Source of the DNA: Halocafeteria seosinensis
Taxonomy: Eukaryota; Sar; Bigyra; Bicosoecida
DNA length: 37,598 nucleotides
Reading direction: 5' to 3'
Assembly: GCA_001687465.1 (NCBI GenBank)
Contig: LVLI01000119.1
Location: forward strand, 1-37,598
The position numbers and the translations under genes are program-made. Each line of letters starts with the position of its first letter. The first letter of the stretch is position 1. This document shows, in pieces, positions 29,399 to 37,598 of the stretch. Under the pieces are notes generated by a model. The model was not told the origin of the DNA and did not search any database. It was given only the letters and a program-made list of their open reading frames with translations.

Positions 29399-31075
29399 AT
29401 GATGAGCGCCATTCATGAGAATATAAAGCCGTTCAAACGGAATTGGCAGATATATCAGCTGTACTCCCAGCACCATTTTGAAGAAGCTCTCAAGCTCATT
29501 GAGGAGCAATTAAAGGAAAACCAAGGACTCTGTGAATACCCAATCTTTGTCAAAGGTACGTATTACTTCCATATGTCCCATAAGTGAAGATTGGTTTGGT
29601 GGTTTATGGACTCAACAAGGTGTATGGGCGCTTTGAAACAGGACTGATACGCCGTCAACAAGGCCACATTCAGGATTCTTTGACGTTATTTCGAGCCGCA
29701 AGTTGTCTCAATCCCAAGAATATCGATAATTTAAAGCAGGTTGGCCGTTCTCAGTACGTATGCCGCTCTCATCTGAAGGAAGCGTGGTCGCTAGAGTTTG
29801 ACGTTATGATTGGTTGACTGAGCTTTCTTCCAGATTGTTATTGGGACAGTATCAAGCAGCAATTGAGACGTTCAACAAGGTAGATGACCTTTTGGAAGAT
29901 GAAGATTGGCAAGTTTACCATAATAAAGGGATGGCCTATAAGGGTCTCAAACAATATGAAGAAAGCGTGGAGGAATTCCAAAACGCTAACTCTATTAGTC
30001 GACACGATTGCACCTTTATCGAGTTGGCAGAGGTATGTGCCATGCTGCTGCAGAGCATTAGTTCCGTCACTCTCTCAAAACGTATCTTGTTTCTCATTCA
30101 TCTCATCAGGTGCACCTGGAAATGAACCAAACAGATGAGGCCATTGAGGTTCTTCAGGAAGCGTTGGAATTTTCACCTGATAACGCAGAAATACTCACTA
30201 CACTTGGGTTAACGTTCCTGCGCAGTGGGGATAGTACGAAAGCATTCGAATATCTTGGACGCTCTATGACATATGATTCAGCTGATCCCAAGGTAGGGCT
30301 CCACTCTTTCGTAATTCTATCACTCCTTTACATGTCACAGCAACTCAACCGCAGACAATCCTCGCTGCTGGTTCCATTATTCAAGACCATTCTGACTTGG
30401 ACGTTGCGCTCTCGAAATATAGGAAAGCTGCAGCAGCAGCACCACACTCTGCTCACCTATGGAATAATATCGGCATGTGCTTTTTCGGGAAGGAGAAATA
30501 TATCGCCGTAGGTAGCACTTCTACCTTGCTTTGCTGCGGCTGTGCATTTGTCAATTTCATACATACTACAGGCTGTTTCATGCTTGAAGCGGGCGCATTA
30601 CCTGGAACCATTCGAGTGGATAATAGCATATAATCTTGGAATCATCTTTCTAAACACAGGACAGTTCGCAAGTGCTTTTCATTATCTAAGCGCAGCGATT
30701 AATTTGAAGCCCGATTTCGCTAACTCGTATATGTATTTAGCTATGGCCTTAGCTAGACTGGGGGATTTTGAAAATGCTTCTTCGGGGTACCAGAAAGCAC
30801 TCAACATCGACGAGTAAGTATATTACTTTGGTGGCCGAACCTTGTTAATGTTGACGTCCTTTGACGCTCTGCTTGACGCTCGCAGCAACTTTATGATTCA
30901 CTTGAATTACGCTATTTTGCTAGTCAACAACGACGATAGCGAGGCGGCTAAGGGGCATTTCAACAAGTTTGAGGAGAAGTGGAATGCCCTGAGTACGCAA
31001 GAAAGGGAGGATGAACCCGAAGCAGAAGAACGACGCCAACTACTGGCTAAAGCCTTGGGAATTGAAATTGATTAA
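29399..31075 (+). CDS. BBS4: Bardet-Biedl syndrome 4 protein homolog (BBSome TPR subunit)
   Basis: Exons 29399-29555, 29642-29753, 29834-30032, 30110-30292, 30355-30507, 30572-30813 and 30886-31075 join in phase to 411 aa. BBS4 is a TPR subunit of the BBSome, the coat that moves membrane proteins in cilia and links to centriolar satellite and dynein-related transport in animals. Diagnostic stretches include [34 protein letters not shown], and [78 protein letters not shown] and [16 protein letters not shown] follow. The protein is mostly TPR helices. Human BBS4 is about 519 aa. This one lacks the extended human C-terminus and ends soon after the last TPR. Its presence implies that the organism makes cilia. 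The 3' end lies 100 bp from the facing IWS1 3' end. Confidence 0.97.
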
Positions 31076-31175
31076 AGCGGGTATTTACCATGTCAAGTAA
31101 AATTATATGCTTTGCTTGAAGGTTTAAGCGGTGTATTATATAGACAGTCATACGGGAGCTCCCACTACTCGCGAG

Positions 31176-33139
31176 TTACAATCCTCTCCCTTCGACGCTA
31201 ACCTTCGCCGACCCTTTATCTGTTTTTCCTCCTCCTCTCTTTGCGTTACGGATTTGCTTCTCCAAGCCACCTTTGGATTTCTTGCCAGCATTTTTCAATG
31301 GCATTGCAGGAAGCGATTCATCGCGTTTAGGTGGCCGGACAAAATTGAAGTCAATGGGCTTAGGATTATGCGCATGATATGTTTGGAGGTTGGAACCGGA
31401 ATCTGTAGGAGCCCCACCTAAAGCTGCCTTGAGGTCTCTTGTACCACGGACTTGTGCCTGCTCTGCTTGTCTTCGCATTATTTCACTTGTATCCTTCATG
31501 GAGCCTAATTTCTTGAAGTCGTGTCCACCGCTTTGACTGCTCGAAAGAGCCGCTGCTTGGCGACGGATGTCTCTATGAGCCTCGTACTCAGCTTCTAGGG
31601 CAGTTCCGATAGCTTGATAGGAGTCGGTCTTCTGGAAGATGGGGCGCATCCATCCTTCTATCATGGACTGAAGACGCCTTTTATTTTCGCGTGTCTCATG
31701 GGGGTGTTTCCAAAGAATCATCAGAATTTCGCCAATTTTCGACATGCGTAAATGTTCGGGAGCAATATTTAGTTTTTGAAGCATTTTGTAGATTTCCGTA
31801 CGGAGCTTTAACGTAGGAAGCATGTCTCCCTTTTGTGGTCGTAACCATTCCCGTAGAATATGAAGTAATGAAACGGAACCACCGCCATCCTCTAAGCGTG
31901 GGCCCTCTAGTAGCATTTCATGTAAATCGGTATTGTTTACTAAGTCCCACACGCGCTGCACGAGTAGTATATCGACCCCACTAAATTTGTTTCCAAGTTC
32001 AAAGTGTTACACATTGAGCACTTACAGGTAGTAATTTCAGCTTGCGCAATGCAGTGCGCTGTTGCTCACGGTTCTCTCTGTCCTCTTGTGCAGCACTAAG
32101 CATTTGATCAAATACATTCTTCACAAACGCTTCCTTTTCTTCATTAGTCCATTCTTTACGCTTTGATTTTGCGGATTTCCGTGTCCCCATATTGCGAATC
32201 TGTCGCACCTCTTCGCTAACATCCTCGTTTGGATCTGCCACCCAGTCGCCTTCACCCTCGTGCTCAACACCATCTCCTCGCCTTCTTTGGGAGCTGGGTC
32301 TTTCGTCATTGAATTGTTGATTCATCTCTCCGTATTCTTTCAAGAGTTCTTGGTCATCATCTCTGGTGTCAATAAACTCCTCATCTTCTTTAGTCATGGG
32401 CCCCTCATCCTGTTCATCGTATTCATCGCTCTCGTCGCCATCCTTATTTTCTGCATTGCGCGTTCATTCTATGGAGGGTGACTCATTTTTATTTCGAGAG
32501 TCATTACGAAGCTTAGGCAGAATGACTTCCACTGTTACCGCTATTAACATTCGTTGCTAAGAGAGCATAACATACCTTGGTGATTCGGTTCATCTTCGTC
32601 CTCCGAGGAAGTGGCCTTTTTGGCTCGTTTCCGCCTGCTTCTCGATTCGGTTCCCTGAAGAGTTGGCCATAGAATCAATTGCATACCAAATATGACGATA
32701 CCTATAGTACATTATTCAGTGCAATTGTAACTAGACATACTTGCTCCTGATTGGCTTTCTTGAGGCGCTTTTTGCCTTTTTTCTTGCTCGTTTCCGGCGT
32801 CTCAGGACTCTCTTGGGGCTTGCTTTGCTTCTTAATCTTTCGTTTGCGCAGTCTCTTACGCCCTCCTCCTTGATTTTCGTCGTCATTATCATTATCTCCT
32901 TCACTATCAGAGGAAGATGACGCCTCCAGCCCTGTTTCCTCTGTTTGTTGCTCATTTTGGCTCCCCTGTTGCTGCTGCCGCCCTGGCGCGCCCACTACAT
33001 CGTCGTCATCTTCTTCATCGTCCGACTGAGCAAACAATTGGTTAATTTCATCATCGTCATCGTGGTCATTATGGCCTGTATGCTGCATAGACTCGGTGGC
33101 ACCACCTTCGGCTGCATTGGTTTGCTCCTCTGTATCCAT
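31176..33139 (-). CDS. IWS1: Transcription elongation factor IWS1/SPN1
   Basis: Exons 33139-32741, 32654-32576, 32450-32026 and 31955-31176 join in phase to 560 aa. IWS1/Spn1 binds Spt6 and RNA polymerase II and helps elongation, splicing-coupled chromatin marks and mRNA export. The first 240 residues are disordered and Asp/Glu/Ser/Lys-rich, as in the family. The conserved TFIIS N-domain fold starts around residue 250 (EKEAFVKNVFDQMLSAAQED) and runs through ALRKLKLLPRVWDLVNNTDL, HILREWLRP, TLKLRTEIYKMLQKL, and LRMSKIGEILMILWKHPHET. It ends NKRRLQSMIEGWMRPIF. The acceptor for exon 4 was chosen as GTGCAG at 31956, not TTTAG at 31978, because only the former keeps phase and gives LLPRVWDL. The C-terminal basic tail (RPPKRDES, KKSKGG) fits a nuclear protein. 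Confidence 0.93.
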
Positions 33140-33551
33140 TGTTATAGCCCGTTATAACTAATATCCCCCAATTATATGTATAGATAAATGTATCAGGTAC
33201 TGATATATCAAGGTACCAATGGACAAACTCGCGTGTAATGTATCAAAATATGGTGGCGTAGCCCGCAGAATTGAAGATAGAAACTACAAAAAGGAAATCG
33301 TAGGGACCAACAAAGGGAGAATTTGTGGTCACAGAGTGACAAAAGATTGCTGTCTTGAGAGTAAGGAATTCAAAAGAGGGGCTAAGTTACCAGTTACTCA
33401 CTGCAAAACACTAGTGTATTACTTCTTCGACTAAAATCAACTATAAACCAACCAAAATCGTTACATAGGATGTAAGAAAGCAGTTCATGAGCGGCGGTAG
33501 CGTTCTTGGTCTCGCTCTCTAGGGCTACCCCCAGTATTATTCCTATTCCAA
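33140..33551. other. Intergenic region between IWS1 and AlaRS
   Basis: About 410 bp between two minus-strand genes. It should hold the IWS1 promoter and the AlaRS 3' UTR. The plus-strand frame 33219-33434 has no motif. Nothing else is seen. Confidence 0.5.
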
Positions 33552-36500
33552 TTACTCAGCTCCAATAACACTCTTTGCCTCAGCAATTGCTTTATCAAGT
33601 TGGGCTGGATCTTCCAGTTTCCCTGCAACTGTTGCCTCAGGTCCTTTTCCACGAGGTTTTCCATCCAAACCGGAAGCTTCAAGAGTTTTATTGATCCATT
33701 GAATCGGATCTACCGAGAGGGACTCTCCGATAGGCTTGGGAACCATGGAAAACATCAAGAAACGACCGGGCTTTCCATGCTCGCCGCGAACACCAGACAC
33801 TCCGAGAACAGCCACTTTACCACTATCCGATTTCGTAACATCGTTCTTCGAAAGGGCTTTATTAATATCCTTAACTGTTTTGTTATCAGCGTCCAATTCA
33901 TCTAGTTGCACAACGATTCCGCTCTTGCCCTTGCTCTCGGCTTCTTTGGCTGCTTCAACAACTTTCGAGCTTGCAGCATTGATCCGCTCCGCAAATGCAG
34001 CCTTCTTCTCTTGAACAATTTGCTTTGATATCTCCTTTTCCTCGTTCCGTAATTTCATCTTTTGGGAAATGGGAATGTCTTTTTGATTTAGTTCAGTCGA
34101 TAACTCTTTTAACCGTTCTTCCCTCTCCCGAAGTGGGAGACTCTTTGCATCCCGAAATTTAGTTCTCAGTTCTTCCGCGGCATCATGAGCTTTCTCAGCT
34201 GCTTCTCGTGTAAAGCAAACGACGCGACGAATGCCTTTTGCAATTGAACCCTCTTCGACAAGCGCAAACTTCCCTGCCTGGCTTGTATTCTTCAGGTGAG
34301 TACCTCCACAAAACTCCACACTCACACTGCTCCAGTCTGGTCGTTCTGGATCCTCCACCATCGGTTCAACGGGCTGCCCGACACTAATAACTCGGACAGG
34401 ATCCGGATAAGTTTCACCAAACACTGCACGCAAACTGTGAATTGCACGAGCTTTCCCCAATGACACCACTTTTGAGTATACAGGTTTTGCTTCATCAATA
34501 AGTTCATTGCAGATCCCCTCAATGCGGTCGATTTGCTCCTCCGTTAGTGCGGATGAATGATTGAAATCAAACCTCAATCGGTCTTCCGCGACTAGTGACC
34601 CCTTTTGGTCAATGTTATCGCCAAGGACTTTGCGCAGAGCAAAGTTCAGTATATGCGTCATGGTATGATTGGGTGCTATTCGGCTTCGGCGTTCGTAGTC
34701 GACTCTGCACTTTATCGAATCTCCAACCCTTATTTCGCCCTCTTCTACACGGCCCATATGCAATATATAGCCCCCGAAAGATTGAACATTGTCTACATCT
34801 AGCTTGGCGAGCACGCCTTGATTGTCATCAGGATCTTCTTGCTCAGGGTCGATCTTAATAATGTCACCAGTGTCATATTCTTGACCACCGGCTTCAGCGT
34901 AGAATGCAGTCCTGTCAAGTACTACGCCAACCATGCCATGCTTGGAGCTTCCCCCTTCTGTTTCGGACAGAAACTTTTCACCCGTCCAAATTGCTTTAAC
35001 AATAGCAGGAGTTTCCGTATACCAGTTGTATTTTTCATCATCGTCAGTCGGAGGTACACCCTGTTCTGCCAGTTTCGCTGTTTGCTCTGCCTCCAAAGTA
35101 AGCATCTTTCCTTCGCCTTCTTTTCCCTTCTTAACAGATGAGCGTATTTTTTGCTGTCGCATCTCTTCATCGAATCCTTCTTCATCTATCGAAAGGCCTT
35201 CTTCTTCAGCCATCAACCGAGTCAAATCTAGAGGAAATCCCATGCTATCGTACAAGAAGAAAGCATCTTTCCCCTTCACCACGGTTTCTCCTGACTGCTT
35301 CATGCGCTCCACCATTTCTCTAAAGCGTTTAAGACCACGACTAAGAGTCCTCTCGAAGGACGATTCCTCATCATCAATTATTTCACGAACAAAGTTTTCC
35401 CTTTGTTCCAGTTCAGGGAATGCATCCTGGAAAAGATGGACTACCGTCGGAACAAGTTTAGATAGGAATCCGGAAGGTGCTTTCAATTTCTGGTTGCCAA
35501 AACGAACAGCGCGACGTAAGATTCTGCGAAGGACGTAGCCCCGACCTTCATTGGAAGGGACTGCCCCATCAGTTATTGCAAAGCATAAACTTCTGATATG
35601 GTCCGCAACCACTCGGTATGCAGTATCTCTTCCATCTACATCTTCTTCTCCCACACGGCCCCCGTAAGGGGAGGTATTGGTGAGTTCAGATATGCGCTGG
35701 AATATCGGTTGGAATACATCGGTGTCGTAATTGCTAGGTTTATCTTGTAAAATGGAAACCAAACGCTCGAGGCCCATTCCAGTGTCGACGTGGTTATGAG
35801 GTAGACGGCTAAGATTCCCTTGTTCATCCTTGAAGTATTGCATGAATACCAAATTCCATATTTCCAAAACATCGGGTACGTCCGCGTTGACTAAATGAGC
35901 AGCGTCCCGGTCACCAACACGGTCGTAGTGTAATTCAGAGCAAGGACCACAAGGACCAGTGTCACCCATTTCCCAAAAATTGTCCTTCTTATCACCGGGC
36001 AGGATCCTTTCGTCAGGCAAGTATTCTCTCCAATAGTTTCTTGCTTCCTCGTCAGGTCCAATACCCATCTCTTCGTCTCCTGAGAAGTAGGTAGCGTATA
36101 GGCGGTTTCCATCCAAGCCGTAAACGCTGGTCAGCAGTTCCCATGACCAGTCAATTGCTTCTTTCTTGAAATAATTTGCGAAACTCCAACTGCCCAACAT
36201 CTCGAAAAAGGTATGATGATAGACATCTTTCCCGACATCCTCCAAGTCATTGTGTTTTCCTCCAGCGCGTATGCATTTCTGCGAGTTGCACGCCGCGTTG
36301 AGGCCGGCCAAGGGGCTCTTGGGGTCCACCCTGCCTAAGAAAATAGGCTTGAATTGGTTCATACCGGCGTTGGCGAACAATAAGGTGGGGTCATCGTGAG
36401 GCACCACAGGGGACGATTTGTAATAGGTGTGGCTTTTCTCATCTCGAAAGAAGCTTATAAATTGATTACGCACTTCTGAGACGGACCACTCTCGTGTCCT

Positions 36501-36668
36501 CGGAGGGTCTTGCATCTTGATTGGCGCCCTTGTTGAGTACAAAACACCGAGAAATGGACGCCAAATAGACTCTTGAGAGCGCCGAGAACAGACGTGCAAT
36601 GGAGAAAAGCTCGTGGTCCAGGAACCAGTGAGGAACTTTGAAGCAGTATTTAGAGCAGTTCTATACAT
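33552..36668 (-). CDS. AARS: Alanyl-tRNA synthetase, probably dual-targeted
   Basis: A single exon of 1038 aa. It charges tRNA-Ala in two steps and edits Ser/Gly mischarging. The aminoacylation core is complete: NQFISFFRDEKSHTYYKSSP, LLFANAGMNQFKPIFLG, RAGGKHNDLEDVGKDVYHHT, and FFEMLGSWSF. DTGPCGPCSELHYDR, HNHVDTGMGLERL and RRILRRAVRFG follow. The editing domain has NHTMTH (HxxxH) and CGGTH, the zinc ligands. A C-Ala-like coiled region closes the protein. The first 51 residues (MYRTALNTASKF...RRSQESIWRPF) lack acidic residues apart from one Glu and look like a mitochondrial presequence. The second ATG, Met52 (MQDPPRTREW), opens the cytosolic-type start. No second AlaRS is in the window. One gene serving both compartments is the common eukaryotic arrangement. 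Confidence 0.97.
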   Translation of the reverse strand: MYRTALNTASKFLTGSWTTSFSPLHVCSRRSQESIWRPFLGVLYSTRAPIKMQDPPRTREWSVSEVRNQFISFFRDEKSHTYYKSSPVVPHDDPTLLFANAGMNQFKPIFLGRVDPKSPLAGLNAACNSQKCIRAGGKHNDLEDVGKDVYHHTFFEMLGSWSFANYFKKEAIDWSWELLTSVYGLDGNRLYATYFSGDEEMGIGPDEEARNYWREYLPDERILPGDKKDNFWEMGDTGPCGPCSELHYDRVGDRDAAHLVNADVPDVLEIWNLVFMQYFKDEQGNLSRLPHNHVDTGMGLERLVSILQDKPSNYDTDVFQPIFQRISELTNTSPYGGRVGEEDVDGRDTAYRVVADHIRSLCFAITDGAVPSNEGRGYVLRRILRRAVRFGNQKLKAPSGFLSKLVPTVVHLFQDAFPELEQRENFVREIIDDEESSFERTLSRGLKRFREMVERMKQSGETVVKGKDAFFLYDSMGFPLDLTRLMAEEEGLSIDEEGFDEEMRQQKIRSSVKKGKEGEGKMLTLEAEQTAKLAEQGVPPTDDDEKYNWYTETPAIVKAIWTGEKFLSETEGGSSKHGMVGVVLDRTAFYAEAGGQEYDTGDIIKIDPEQEDPDDNQGVLAKLDVDNVQSFGGYILHMGRVEEGEIRVGDSIKCRVDYERRSRIAPNHTMTHILNFALRKVLGDNIDQKGSLVAEDRLRFDFNHSSALTEEQIDRIEGICNELIDEAKPVYSKVVSLGKARAIHSLRAVFGETYPDPVRVISVGQPVEPMVEDPERPDWSSVSVEFCGGTHLKNTSQAGKFALVEEGSIAKGIRRVVCFTREAAEKAHDAAEELRTKFRDAKSLPLREREERLKELSTELNQKDIPISQKMKLRNEEKEISKQIVQEKKAAFAERINAASSKVVEAAKEAESKGKSGIVVQLDELDADNKTVKDINKALSKNDVTKSDSGKVAVLGVSGVRGEHGKPGRFLMFSMVPKPIGESLSVDPIQWINKTLEASGLDGKPRGKGPEATVAGKLEDPAQLDKAIAEAKSVIGAE

Positions 36669-37123
36669 CCAAACTGCTCCAATACGCAGTCTCCTATGTT
36701 ATCGTCAATAGTCTACACGATAAGCTACACTGTGGAGTCATTAACAGCCCGTATTCACTTCATTTCAATGCTCTACCGTAAAGTGTCACTGGACACGATA
36801 AACTTTTCGCCTACTTTTTGCTTGGCAAGAATTGTAGCCTTCAAGAGTTTCCCTCGAGCCAGCTCGAGCCGATTGAACCGATATAGATTCGAATACACTA
36901 TCTTCCGGATCATGAATTGAGAATTATCACCACCGTCGATACGTACACGTCGCTATTACCGGAATATTTGCTGCCTTCCCATCCAACCTTCTGAAAGTGG
37001 CGATACACGTGTATAATCCTTCCTAAAACCATCACCGAACAACAGTCGCCTATACATGACATGTTTACAACCTTTAGAGCAAGTGGATGCGACCCACTAT
37101 TCAAATCCCTTGATGCTCAATAA
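36669..37123. other. AlaRS upstream region
   Basis: Upstream of a minus-strand gene, so the AlaRS promoter should lie here. Only short frames without motifs are present. The right end passes into the retroelement fragment, with a stop at 37121-37123. Confidence 0.45.
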
Positions 37124-37598
37124 AATGGCGAGGTGTGTAGAGATCTGTTCGAATACAGTCAATCGCTCATCCCGCTCTTCGAGAGGGCACGGACTGAATG
37201 GTTCCACCTTAAGAACCTCCCAATGGTGAGGAGCGCAGAGATTAGGTTCATACGCAGGGCTTCAAACGCGGCTGCCGACCGCTTGGCTAAGACCGCGTCA
37301 AGCAACCCAGTGGGTAATGGTTCCTCTTGCTTAGACTGGCCGCCTAGAGCTACGCGCACGGTAGACGAAGTCCAGAAGTTTATCGACTTCAGGCTCCACG
37401 ACAAGCGGATCCTCGTCCACTGGAAGGGCTACTCAGAGGCAGCACGGACGTGGGAACCGGCTTCGTGGCTTCAGAAAGACCTGGGTAGTTGCACCTTCTT
37501 CGATCTCGAGCAGGAGATGTACTTTAATCTGGGCTATGATGACGAAAATGAGGTGGACGGAATTTCTGGGGAGCCCCCTCCCGCGTCAGGTGGAGGCT
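37124..37598 (+). mobile_element. RNase H-chromodomain retroelement fragment, runs off the window
   Basis: One plus-strand frame stays open from 37124 to the end. It encodes SLIPLFERARTEWFHLKNLP, FIRRASNAAADRLAKTAS (the last RNase H motif, with its Asp), and a linker. Then comes a chromodomain: VDEVQKFIDFRLHDKRILVH, WKGYSEAARTWEPASWLQ. The order and linker length parallel 12754-13422. The chromodomain here is more typical (HWKGYS, TWEPASWL). The N-terminal RNase H motifs are not seen, and a TAA lies just upstream at 37121, so the fragment is 5' truncated or broken. The 3' end is cut by the window edge. Confidence 0.75.

Noticed and set aside
31956-31978. IWS1 exon 4 starting after TTTAG at 31978
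   Set aside because: It shifts the frame and loses the conserved helix. GTGCAG at 31956 keeps phase and aligns as LLP-RVWDL.
32260-33157. Plus-strand hydrophobic ORFs opposite the IWS1 5' exons
   Set aside because: They are antisense shadows of Asp/Glu-rich coding exons.
1-37598. CRISPR array, bacterial operon or prophage
   Set aside because: Spliced eukaryotic genes fill the window and there are no regularly spaced repeats.

Overview
This is nuclear DNA from a protist-type eukaryote. Most genes are split by short GT-AG introns (about 60-210 nt, one of 467 nt). All three standard stop codons end conserved genes. Intergenic gaps between host genes are short, and broken transposable elements are scattered among them. 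A BBS4 gene implies a lineage that makes cilia or flagella. The THH1/TOM1 7TM protein, the RHS/Crinkler-type NTPase, and the RNase H and chromodomain elements would fit a stramenopile or another flagellate protist. I cannot place the species from the sequence alone.

Layout. 1-2776: a decayed, many-exon MULE-type transposase with a C-terminal SWIM zinc finger. 2777-7790: a repeat-rich stretch with two fragments of the C-terminal part of a LINE-like reverse transcriptase, a dispersed repeat and a diverged tandem duplication. 7788-9720: a TPR gene cut off by repeats, a second MULE fragment carrying a short SINE-like insertion, and a dead RHS-like copy. 9734-12012 (minus): an intact RHS/Crinkler-type NTPase-nuclease gene whose 5' exons encode two membrane helices. 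12.6-13.5 kb and 37.1-37.6 kb: two copies of an RNase H-chromodomain retroelement module.

The rest is mostly a conserved host-gene block: TRM1 tRNA dimethyltransferase fused to a beta-helix domain (13970-16750, +), a THH1/TOM1-like 7TM protein (17518-19074, +), a RAD6-like E2 (19422-20377, -), CCT8/CCT-theta (21270-23339, +), ribosomal stalk protein P1 (23784-24625, +), a GLUG-like repeat membrane protein (25251-27581, +), BBS4 (29399-31075, +), IWS1/SPN1 (31176-33139, -) and alanyl-tRNA synthetase (33552-36668, -).

These genes do not form one pathway. They are housekeeping functions (tRNA modification and charging, protein folding, translation, transcription elongation, ubiquitination, ciliary traffic) in a compact euchromatic segment flanked by an accessory, transposon-rich arm. 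The accessory arm (1-13.7 kb) and the domain fusions (TRM1-beta-helix, membrane-RHS, RNase H-chromodomain) are the most unusual parts. Exon boundaries were set by eye from splice consensus, reading phase and family alignment recalled from memory, so they are models to be tested with RNA data.
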